Shown here one piece after another: positions 1 through 5,097 of a stretch of DNA of 10,771 nucleotides. Source of the stretch: JBICHM01 sp043101835. GTDB taxonomy: Bacteria; Planctomycetota; Phycisphaerae; Phycisphaerales; UBA1924. The stretch spans positions 1 to 10,771 of the forward strand of contig JBICHM010000125.1 of assembly GCA_043101835.1 (NCBI GenBank), written 5' to 3'. Positions within the stretch are counted from its first letter, which is position 1, and each line of letters starts with the position of its first letter. Below the pieces are notes generated by a model. The model had not been told where the DNA came from, made no database searches, and saw nothing but the letters and a program-made list of their open reading frames with translations. The translations under genes were made by a program, and so were the position numbers.

Positions 1-276
1 CGCGCCGGACAGGTCCTGCGCATCGCCGTCGATCCCGACAACATCCAGGGCGTGCCGCTCGGCGCCGGTCCGCCCCCCGCGCCAGACGCCAACCCCACCG
101 AGCACGTCGTCGCCGACGGCGAGACGCTCTCCGGCATCGCGCAGTCGCTGTACGGCAAGTCGTCCCTCTGGCGCGTCATCTACGACGCCAACCGCCACCT
201 CCTCGAAACCCCGCAGGACCTTCGCCCCGGCATGCGCCTGCTCATCCCGCCCGCGCCCGCCGGCGCTGGCCAGTAA
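1..276 (+). CDS. LysM-domain protein, C-terminal part (5' end outside window)
   Basis: The reading frame is open from the first base, so the start lies upstream; 91 residues are visible. Visible residues 34-84 form a LysM peptidoglycan-binding domain: it opens with HVVADGETLSGIA, has the Y-G-x-x-x-x-W-x-x-I-Y-x-A-N core, and closes with LRPGMRLLIPP. The first visible residues (RAGQVLRIAV) look like the closing strand of another LysM repeat, joined by a Pro/Ala linker (residues 19-33), so the protein probably carries at least two LysM modules. LysM domains bind GlcNAc-containing glycans, so an envelope location is expected. Any catalytic domain would lie upstream and cannot be judged. The next gene starts 23 nt after the stop on the same strand, consistent with co-transcription. 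The domain call is firm; the protein's full role is unknown. Confidence 0.85.
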   Translation, partial: RAGQVLRIAVDPDNIQGVPLGAGPPPAPDANPTEHVVADGETLSGIAQSLYGKSSLWRVIYDANRHLLETPQDLRPGMRLLIPPAPAGAGQ

Positions 277-299
277 CGCCACAGGAGCACCCCCGCGCG

Positions 300-1301
300 A
301 TGCCGCTCTTTCGCGGACCCGTCATCATCACCGGCGGCGCCGGCTTCATCGGCGCCAACCTCGCCGCCCACCTTCTCGCCAGCGACACCGGCGCCGACAT
401 CCTCGTCGTCGACGACTGCCGCACCGGCGCATGGACCAACCTCGTCGACGCCTGCCGACGCGCGCACGTCCCCGCCTACCCCGGCGATTTCCTCACCGAC
501 AACTGCGTCGATGTCGAGTGGAACGAGTTTCTCGAAGACATCGAGCCCGCCGCAGTCTTCCACCTCGCCGGCGCCCACGAGGCGCCCACCGAGAAGCAAC
601 TGCTCTGGGACAACGTCGAGGGCTTCAGAGGCCTCCTCTACGCCGCCGCTGAACTCAGCGTCCCTCTCGTCTACGCATCGAGCGGCGAGGTGTACGGCGA
701 CGCGCTCACCACCGCCGACGGCAAACCCGTCGCCGAACGCGCCGCCGGCGCGCCCGTCACCACCCGCGGCTTCAGCAAGTGGGTCATGGAGAACCTCCAC
801 CGCCAGGCCCTCGCCTCGCGCGACGCCGGCGCGCCCCCGGCACAGGTCGTCGGCCTCCGCGTGGCCGAGGTCTTCGGACCCGGCGAACGAGCCGGCCCCG
901 GCGCGTCGCTGCCGACCCGCATCGCCCGCGCCCTCACCGCCGGCGACCGCGTCGCGCTCCCGCACAAGGACGCCGTGCGCGACCTCGTCTCCGTGCGCGA
1001 TGTCGTCACCTGCTTCGTCGCCGCCACCGGGCGAGGCGTCGCCAGCGGCGTCTACAACTGCGCCGCCGGCGAGGCCGTCCCCGTCGGCGCCGTTGTCGAC
1101 GCCGTCCGCGAAGGCCTGGGTCTCGCCGAATCGAAATCGCCCGTCGAGTACGCCCCCGAGCCGGAGCCGACCCGCAGCCGCGCCGATCTCGCCGGCGTCA
1201 AGCGCCGCCTCGACTGGCGCCCTTCGCACCCCACGCTCGAAGCCGTGCGCGAGTTCGCGCCGCTCCTGGCCGCTCAACCATCGACCACGCCCGACCGATA
1301 A
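300..1301 (+). CDS. NAD(P)-dependent epimerase/dehydratase, HldD-like, lacking the YxxxK tyrosine
   Basis: The 333-residue product is an extended short-chain dehydrogenase/reductase. A Rossmann nucleotide-binding motif GGAGFIG lies at residues 12-18, with an acidic pair D38-D39 at the end of strand 2, then FHLAGA near 87-92 and YASSGEVYG at 125-133. The general pattern (ADILVVDD, WDN at 103-105, VYASS, QVVGLRVAEVFGPGE, RDLVSVRDV) most resembles ADP-L-glycero-D-manno-heptose 6-epimerase (HldD/RfaD), and the length is close to that family. The catalytic YxxxK site reads R156-G-F-S-K160, so lysine is kept but tyrosine is replaced by arginine. The second proposed HldD base (a lysine after the FGP motif) also has no obvious counterpart. 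The heptose epimerase reaction is therefore doubtful; a non-catalytic or altered sugar-nucleotide role is possible. The ATG at 300 follows AGGAG at 283-287. The next gene begins 8 nt after the stop, indicating an operon. Confidence 0.85.
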   Translation: MPLFRGPVIITGGAGFIGANLAAHLLASDTGADILVVDDCRTGAWTNLVDACRRAHVPAYPGDFLTDNCVDVEWNEFLEDIEPAAVFHLAGAHEAPTEKQLLWDNVEGFRGLLYAAAELSVPLVYASSGEVYGDALTTADGKPVAERAAGAPVTTRGFSKWVMENLHRQALASRDAGAPPAQVVGLRVAEVFGPGERAGPGASLPTRIARALTAGDRVALPHKDAVRDLVSVRDVVTCFVAATGRGVASGVYNCAAGEAVPVGAVVDAVREGLGLAESKSPVEYAPEPEPTRSRADLAGVKRRLDWRPSHPTLEAVREFAPLLAAQPSTTPDR

Positions 1302-1309
1302 GGTTCCCC

Positions 1310-2341
1310 ATGATGACCCACACCATCGTGCTCATTCCCGGCGATGGCATCGGCCCCGAAGTCGCCGACGCCGCCCGGCGCATCGTTGAAGCCAGCGGCG
1401 CGCCCGTGCAGTTCATCGAGCGCCACGCCGGCATCGCCGCCCTCGACCGCGGCCAGGACGATGTCCTCCCCCAGGCCACCGTCGACGCCATCCGTGAGCA
1501 CGGCGTCGCCCTCAAGGGCCCCTGCACCACGCCCATCGGAAAGGGCTTTGGCTCCGTCAATGTCGCGCTGCGCAAGAAGCTCAACCTCTACGCCGCCGTG
1601 CGCCCCGTGCGCAGCCTCCCCGGCGTCAAGACCCGCTTCGAGAATGTGGACCTCGTCATCGTCCGCGAGAACACCGAGGGCCTCTACAGCGGCATCGAGA
1701 ACCAGATCACCGACGATGTCGTCGTCTCCATGAAAGTCGCCACGCGCGAAGCCTGCCACCGCATCGCGCACTGGACCTTCCGCTACGCAACCCACCGCAA
1801 GCGCGAGAAGGTGTCCGCCTTCCACAAGGCCAACATCATGAAGCTCTCGGACGGCCTCTTCATCAACGAGGCCAGGCTCGTCGCCGAGAACGACTACCCC
1901 AACATCCGCTACGAAGAGGTCATCGTCGACGCCGGCTCCATGCGCCTCGTCCAGGACCCCTCCCAGTTCGACATCATCCTCTGCGAGAACCTCTACGGCG
2001 ACATCATGAGCGACCTCTGCGCCGGCCTCGTCGGCGGCCTCGGCTGCACCCCCGGCGCCAACATCGGCGACGAGGACGCCGTCTTCGAAGCCGTCCACGG
2101 CTCCGCGCCCGACATCGCCGGCCAGAACCGCGCCAACCCCCTCGCGCTCATCATGAGCGCCTCCATGATGCTCAACCACCTCGCCGACACGCGCAAGGAC
2201 AAGTCCTGCCGCGATGCCGGCCAGAAGATCAAGCAGGCCTACAACAAGGCCCTCGAAGACGGCCAGAAAACCCGCGACCTCGCAGGCGACCTCGGCACGA
2301 GAGAGTTCGCCCAGGCCGTCATCGATCGATTGAACGGATGA
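1310..2341 (+). CDS. NAD-dependent isocitrate dehydrogenase (isocitrate/isopropylmalate dehydrogenase family)
   Basis: The 343-residue product belongs to the beta-decarboxylating dehydrogenase family and should convert isocitrate to 2-oxoglutarate and CO2 in the cytoplasmic TCA cycle. It opens with IPGDGIGPEV (residues 9-18). Substrate-site residues are recognisable: S82, N84 and R88 (GSVNVALR), R98, R119 (VRENTEGLY) and Y126, catalytic K173, and metal-binding D207, D231 and D235 (NLYGDIMSD). The cofactor loop reads HGSAPDIAG; Asp268-Ile269 sit where NADP enzymes have Lys-Tyr, so NAD+ use is inferred. The length of about 340 residues fits the Idh3-like NAD class better than the roughly 415-residue E. 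coli enzyme. Homoisocitrate or isopropylmalate dehydrogenase are less likely alternatives. ATG codons lie at 1310 and 1313; an AAGG at 1300-1303 allows either. The gene follows the epimerase by 8 nt. Confidence 0.92.
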   Translation: MMTHTIVLIPGDGIGPEVADAARRIVEASGAPVQFIERHAGIAALDRGQDDVLPQATVDAIREHGVALKGPCTTPIGKGFGSVNVALRKKLNLYAAVRPVRSLPGVKTRFENVDLVIVRENTEGLYSGIENQITDDVVVSMKVATREACHRIAHWTFRYATHRKREKVSAFHKANIMKLSDGLFINEARLVAENDYPNIRYEEVIVDAGSMRLVQDPSQFDIILCENLYGDIMSDLCAGLVGGLGCTPGANIGDEDAVFEAVHGSAPDIAGQNRANPLALIMSASMMLNHLADTRKDKSCRDAGQKIKQAYNKALEDGQKTRDLAGDLGTREFAQAVIDRLNG

Positions 2342-2383
2342 CTCTGGGTGGCACAGGTCTCCGACCTGGCCCGCTGCCCAGTC
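2340..2383 (+). terminator. Large imperfect hairpin after the isocitrate dehydrogenase gene
   Basis: A perfect inner stem CAGGTC (2354-2359) / GACCTG (2363-2368) closes a TCC loop. An outer stem TGGGTGGC (2345-2352) / GCTGCCCA (2373-2380) pairs with two G-T wobbles. GAC (2340-2342) / GTC (2381-2383) can extend it, overlapping the stop codon. No T-run follows, so this is not a classical intrinsic terminator, but its position just after the last gene of a rightward operon suggests a transcript-end or RNA-stabilising structure. It could also be a copy of a dispersed palindromic repeat. The remaining bases, 2384-2444, show nothing else recognisable. Confidence 0.5.
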
Positions 2384-2444
2384 GACCATCTCACTGCAAT
2401 AGTCATGTCACCTCAGGACGCGGGGGGCGCGCGATTCGTGTGAA

Positions 2445-2864
2445 TCACCCATTGCAAGCCAAGTGCTGGTTGAAGTTCCCGGGACAGCCGAGGGCGGACG
2501 AAGTCGTCACCGTCGCACCCGCAGCGCAGCAGCGCGTGGCGCAAACGCTTGAGGGCGAGCAATTCGCGTCATAGACACGGAGACATGCATAGTAGCCCCC
2601 TTCCTCTTCATCATCACAGCAAAATGGCAAGTCGCAGAACTCCCATGTGACCGAATTGCGACACTTGTTGGACACCACACACCGCTTCGCATCAGCGAGC
2701 GGCGTGCTATAGCAGAGCCCGAAGCAATTGATTGTAACAACTGTTCCGGGTGTCTCGTCGCAAACCGAGCAAGATCCACCTCCCTGCCGCGCCTGGCTCC
2801 CAGCGGCGGCAAGGGCGGCTGCAGCAATTCCTATTGCCAATCGAAATGACATTTGCCGTCGCAT
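2445..2864 (-). CDS. Small exported cysteine-rich protein (16 Cys), unknown family
   Basis: The predicted 139-residue protein begins with a signal peptide: positive residues (MRRQMSFR), a hydrophobic stretch from about residue 9 to 21, and a likely cleavage after the Ala of GSQA (residue 25). The mature part of about 114 residues has 16 cysteines, at 32, 35, 47, 51, 62, 68, 77, 82, 83, 94, 102, 108, 112, 113, 127 and 137. These include one CxxC pair and two CC pairs. An acidic DDEEE run lies at 84-88, and there is a single Trp (W74). The even cysteine count and the signal peptide suggest a disulfide-bonded extracytoplasmic protein. I recognise no family. The ATG at 2864 is preferred over an in-frame ATG at 2930 because it follows AAAGGA (minus strand, 2880-2875) and directly precedes the signal peptide; the 2930 start would put 22 non-signal residues in front and overlap the upstream gene. 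It is the last gene of the cassette. Base composition is clearly lower in GC than the flanking genes. Confidence 0.75.
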   Translation of the reverse strand: MRRQMSFRLAIGIAAAALAAAGSQARQGGGSCSVCDETPGTVVTINCFGLCYSTPLADAKRCVVSNKCRNSVTWEFCDLPFCCDDEEEGGYYACLRVYDANCSPSSVCATRCCAAGATVTTSSALGCPGNFNQHLACNG

Positions 2865-2877
2865 CCTAATAAATTCC

Positions 2878-2896
2878 TTTGGTCTTTGGTTTTGGT
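2878..2896 (-). repeat. Three near-tandem ACCAAA hexamers upstream of the Cys-rich gene
   Basis: On the plus strand TTTGGT occurs at 2878-2883, 2885-2890 and 2891-2896, which is ACCAAA three times on the coding strand. The run lies between the pseudopilin stop and the start of the Cys-rich gene and overlaps the AAAGGA ribosome-binding site. It could be a protein or RNA-binding leader element, or chance in a short spacer. Confidence 0.35.
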
Positions 2897-2904
2897 CTGA
2901 TGTA

Positions 2905-3657
2905 CTAGTAATCGAGTCCGAGATATCCATCGAGCGTTGACATGCCGGGATGCCCGGGACGATTCGGATCGAAGGACAGTGGGTGCGCCGCCTGCGGCCG
3001 AGCCATTGCCGGGTCTAGCAACGACGCGCTGCCGTCGGCAAACGCCATGTAGAAGAGGCCGCCAGCGGGACGCTGCCGGTTCACAAGAACGCCTTTGCCT
3101 GACGCCGAGCGAACCTCTGCGAGGTTGACGACCTTGAAGAACGCCTTATAAATTTCGATGCTAGAAACGATCGTCGGCATCGTCCAGATTTCCGCCGCGC
3201 TAAACATTGTATGGGAGTAGTGAACCTCGCTGATCTGGCCGTAGAGATCATAGCCCGCCGATTTGGCCTTCTTTGGATCTACGGTTCCCTCGAACGAAAG
3301 GTCATCGAATGTGCTGTGCCAGTGCGCATGCGAGGATCCAAGCCACTTTGTGAGCACACGAGGCCACTCAAACTGAAGCGCTGTATATCGATCGGCCGCC
3401 GCTGGCGTGCCTCCGATGTCAAAGTAGAAGTAATCGTCGGGCTGTGAGCGATTCGGGAGACCGGGGTTTGGTAAGTCACCATCGTGCGCCGCCGCATATG
3501 CGACGAAGTCCACCATTGTTGCTCGCATGTTCGAGAGATTCAAGGCATCGTGCCGTCGAACGGCGACCGAACGAATCACTGGAATCGTAATGCCGATAAG
3601 TATTCCGACGATCAGCATCACGACGATTGTCTCGACAAGCGTCATCGCGCGACTCAT
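2905..3657 (-). CDS. Type IV pilin-like / DUF1559-like pseudopilin with prepilin N-terminus
   Basis: The 250-residue protein has a class III prepilin signal: a very short leader MSRA, then MTLVETIVVMLIVGILIGITIPVI. This gives a hydrophobic helix (about residues 5-28) with the conserved Glu at mature position 5. Cleavage by prepilin peptidase is expected after Ala4; the usual residue there is Gly, so this is a tolerated but less common variant. The C-terminal part contains FYMAFADGSASLLD, resembling the DG-containing tail motif of planctomycete DUF1559 pseudopilins. There are no cysteines. Such proteins are processed at the inner membrane and assemble into pilus or type II secretion-like pseudopili. 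The ATG at 3657 overlaps the stop of the upstream MauE-like gene as ATGA, with AGGAG (minus strand, 3671-3667) nine bases before it, so translational coupling is likely. The exact partner apparatus is not encoded in this window. Confidence 0.85.
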   Translation of the reverse strand: MSRAMTLVETIVVMLIVGILIGITIPVIRSVAVRRHDALNLSNMRATMVDFVAYAAAHDGDLPNPGLPNRSQPDDYFYFDIGGTPAAADRYTALQFEWPRVLTKWLGSSHAHWHSTFDDLSFEGTVDPKKAKSAGYDLYGQISEVHYSHTMFSAAEIWTMPTIVSSIEIYKAFFKVVNLAEVRSASGKGVLVNRQRPAGGLFYMAFADGSASLLDPAMARPQAAHPLSFDPNRPGHPGMSTLDGYLGLDY

Positions 3658-4097
3658 TCGAAATCACTCCTGGCGTCGCGTGGGAAAGCGGTCGGCGGGG
3701 GCGATGCAACACTCATCGCCGCCAACAAGATGCAGCCGATTGCCCAGACGATGTGCGGCACCCCCTCCGCAAATCCTGAACCCAAGCAGCCGCAATCCGT
3801 TGGAACATTGCCACCGCGCTCTGCAAACACACGCATGACGGCAAAGGCCACATACACTCCGCCGGAGGCGATCGCGACGACAGCCGCTGGCCCGATGATC
3901 AAGATCGCGAGCCCAAGGCCGAGTTCGCCGACCGCGACCGCTCGCACAACCAGTTCACCGGTATCGAGGAGCAGCACTTGGCGAACGAAAGCGGCCGCAG
4001 CTGTGGCGTCAACGAGCTTTGCAATGCCGGCCCAGATGAGGACACCGGCTGGGAACACAAACGCATATCGACGAATGGCACCCAATCTCGATTGCAT
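3654..4097 (-). CDS. MauE/DoxX-like redox-associated membrane protein
   Basis: The 147-residue protein has about four predicted membrane helices (roughly residues 11-28, 49-68, 71-91 and 113-131). Family-like features are AGIAKLVD in helix 1, GELGLGL (Glu58) at helix 2, and a D-C-G-C-L-G motif with Cys102 and Cys104 before the last helix; a third Cys lies at 122. MauE is an inner-membrane protein required for maturation of the disulfide-rich small subunit of methylamine dehydrogenase, and the DoxX/MauE superfamily is broadly redox-linked. No other methylamine-utilisation genes are present here, so a general disulfide or electron-transfer role is more likely than amine oxidation. It is the first gene of the cassette. 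The start is uncertain: ATG 4097 gives the natural first helix, but the strong GGGAGG (minus strand, 4117-4112) is 14 nt away, and an in-frame GTG at 4112 overlaps it. Confidence 0.78.
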   Translation of the reverse strand: MQSRLGAIRRYAFVFPAGVLIWAGIAKLVDATAAAAFVRQVLLLDTGELVVRAVAVGELGLGLAILIIGPAAVVAIASGGVYVAFAVMRVFAERGGNVPTDCGCLGSGFAEGVPHIVWAIGCILLAAMSVASPPPTAFPRDARSDFE

Positions 4098-4190
4098 TGG
4101 AACATTGTCCACCTCCCGTGCCGATACGGCAAACAAGAAATTGCGAAATTTGATCTTTAACTTACCGATCGCACTTTTGGAGTAGAATCC
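4098..4190. promoter_or_regulatory. Divergent promoter region between the MauE-like and hydrolase genes
   Basis: This 93-bp spacer separates two divergent start codons, so promoters for both directions should lie here or just inside the genes. It is AT-rich for this genome; positions 4141-4200 are 42% GC by count. The clear ribosome-binding sites are GGAG at 4179-4182, 8 nt before the hydrolase ATG, and GGGAGG on the minus strand (4117-4112) before the MauE-like gene. No convincing -35/-10 pair could be assigned by eye. Confidence 0.5.
4119..4131. promoter_or_regulatory. Inverted repeat next to the MauE-like ribosome-binding site
   Basis: TGCCG (4119-4123) and CGGCA (4127-4131) form a perfect 5-bp inverted repeat around ATA. 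It lies one base from the GGGAGG site of the leftward cassette. It could be a short operator or an RNA hairpin controlling initiation. With only five base pairs, chance occurrence is possible. Confidence 0.35.
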
Positions 4191-5033
4191 ATGCGCCCTT
4201 GGACCCTCCCTGCCCCCGCCAACCACCCCATCCGGGGCTCGTCCCACGCGACCGCCGATCCGCCGCGCGCCGTTGCCCTCTTCGCACACGGCTTCAAGGG
4301 CTACAAGGACTACGGCTTCATCCCCGTCCTCGCGGCCGAACTCGGGCGACGCCTCCCCCTTGTCGTCCACCGTTTCAACTTCTCGCACTCCGGCATGGGC
4401 GAGCGCACCGACACCTTCGAGCATCCCGAGCTCTTCGAGCAGGACACATGGAGCAAGCAGGTCGCCGACCTCAACCGCGTCGCCGACGCCGCGCGCACCG
4501 GCGAACTCTCCGACACCCCCGCGCGCCTCCCGCTCATCCTCATCGGCCACTCGCGCGGCGGCGTCACCTGCCTCCTCGCCGCGGGACGCGCAAGCTCCAC
4601 CCTCCGCCCCCGCGCCGTCATCACCCTCGCCGCGCCCGACACCTGCTGCTCGATGTCAGACGCCGACCAGGCCGAGCACCTGCGCCGCGGCTACACCGTC
4701 ACGAAATCCGCCCGCACCGGGCAGGACCTGAAGATCGGTCGCGCGTGGCTGCAGGAGCAACGCGACGACCCCGACGACCACGATGTGCTCGCCTGCTGCG
4801 CGCGGATCAAATGCCCCGTCCTCGCCATCCACGGCGCCAGCGACCCGACGGTCGACCCCACCGCCGCCGGCGCCATCGCCGACGCCGCCCCCCTCGGCGA
4901 GCCGCTCGTCATCTACGACGGCGACCATGTCTTCAACACGCCCAACCCGGCGGACCCGAAGCAGAAGATGAGCGCACCGCTCGCCACTGCAACCGACGCA
5001 ATCGATCGGTTCATCACCGCAGCACTCGAATGA
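4191..5033 (+). CDS. Alpha/beta-hydrolase, dienelactone-hydrolase-like serine hydrolase
   Basis: The 280-residue protein shows the complete alpha/beta-hydrolase pattern. It has an oxyanion-hole segment FAHGFKG (residues 31-37), nucleophile elbow G119-H-S121-R-G-G with Ser121, acid residue Asp218 in HGASDPTV, and His246 in YDGDHVFN. These give a Ser-Asp-His triad in the usual order and spacing. An HSGMGE stretch (66-71) follows strand 4, and a lid-like helical region lies between about 150 and 200. No signal peptide is visible, so it is probably cytoplasmic. The substrate cannot be told from sequence: esterase, thioesterase and dienelactone-type activities all remain possible. The ATG at 4191 follows GGAG (4179-4182) at a good distance. 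Codon use is high-GC like the housekeeping genes, unlike the adjacent leftward cassette. It stands alone, diverging from the cassette and converging on smc. Confidence 0.88.
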   Translation: MRPWTLPAPANHPIRGSSHATADPPRAVALFAHGFKGYKDYGFIPVLAAELGRRLPLVVHRFNFSHSGMGERTDTFEHPELFEQDTWSKQVADLNRVADAARTGELSDTPARLPLILIGHSRGGVTCLLAAGRASSTLRPRAVITLAAPDTCCSMSDADQAEHLRRGYTVTKSARTGQDLKIGRAWLQEQRDDPDDHDVLACCARIKCPVLAIHGASDPTVDPTAAGAIADAAPLGEPLVIYDGDHVFNTPNPADPKQKMSAPLATATDAIDRFITAALE

Positions 5034-5041
5034 CCGCTCCC

Positions 5042-5060
5042 TCTCCCGCGCCGCGGGAGA
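5042..5060. terminator. Strong inverted repeat between convergent hydrolase and smc genes
   Basis: TCTCCCGC (5042-5049) and GCGGGAGA (5053-5060) form a perfect 8-bp GC-rich stem around GCC. It lies in the 64-bp gap between two convergent stop codons, where a bidirectional terminator is expected. There is no T-run on either side. The CTCTCCCGC/GCGGGAGA core also resembles common REP-type intergenic palindromes, so this may be a repeat copy. Confidence 0.55.
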
Positions 5061-5071
5061 AGGCGTATTCA

Positions 5072-5085
5072 GCTGCGAGCGCAGC
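5072..5085. terminator. Second inverted repeat in the convergent gap
   Basis: GCTGC (5072-5076) and GCAGC (5081-5085) form a perfect 5-bp stem around GAGC. It follows the larger hairpin by 11 bases and precedes the smc stop. The two hairpins together may act as a two-stem terminator or be parts of one REP-like element. Confidence 0.4.
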
Positions 5086-5097
5086 GAGCCGCCACCC

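Noticed and set aside
180..1277. A 365-codon minus-strand open frame opposite the epimerase
   Set aside because: Gly/Ala/Asp-rich antisense shadow with no domain; the plus strand has a clear Rossmann epimerase fold.
1274..2389. A 371-codon minus-strand open frame opposite isocitrate dehydrogenase
   Set aside because: Antisense shadow of a well-conserved enzyme gene; no motifs of its own.
2445..2864. Identification of the Cys-rich protein as methylamine dehydrogenase light chain
   Set aside because: Only one Trp is present, whereas the tryptophan tryptophylquinone cofactor needs two, and the cysteine spacing does not match; no other mau genes besides the MauE-like one are present.
2865..2930. 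An N-terminal extension of the Cys-rich protein starting at 2930
   Set aside because: It would overlap the pseudopilin end and place 22 polar residues before an obvious signal peptide; the ATG at 2864 has its own AAAGGA site.
3484..4185. A 233-codon plus-strand open frame across the leftward cassette
   Set aside because: Low-complexity Thr/Ser/Ala-rich product overlapping two leftward genes with good domain signals and ribosome sites.
2342..4190. A mobile element or phage remnant as the origin of the low-GC cassette
   Set aside because: No transposase, integrase, terminal inverted repeats or target duplication could be found by eye.
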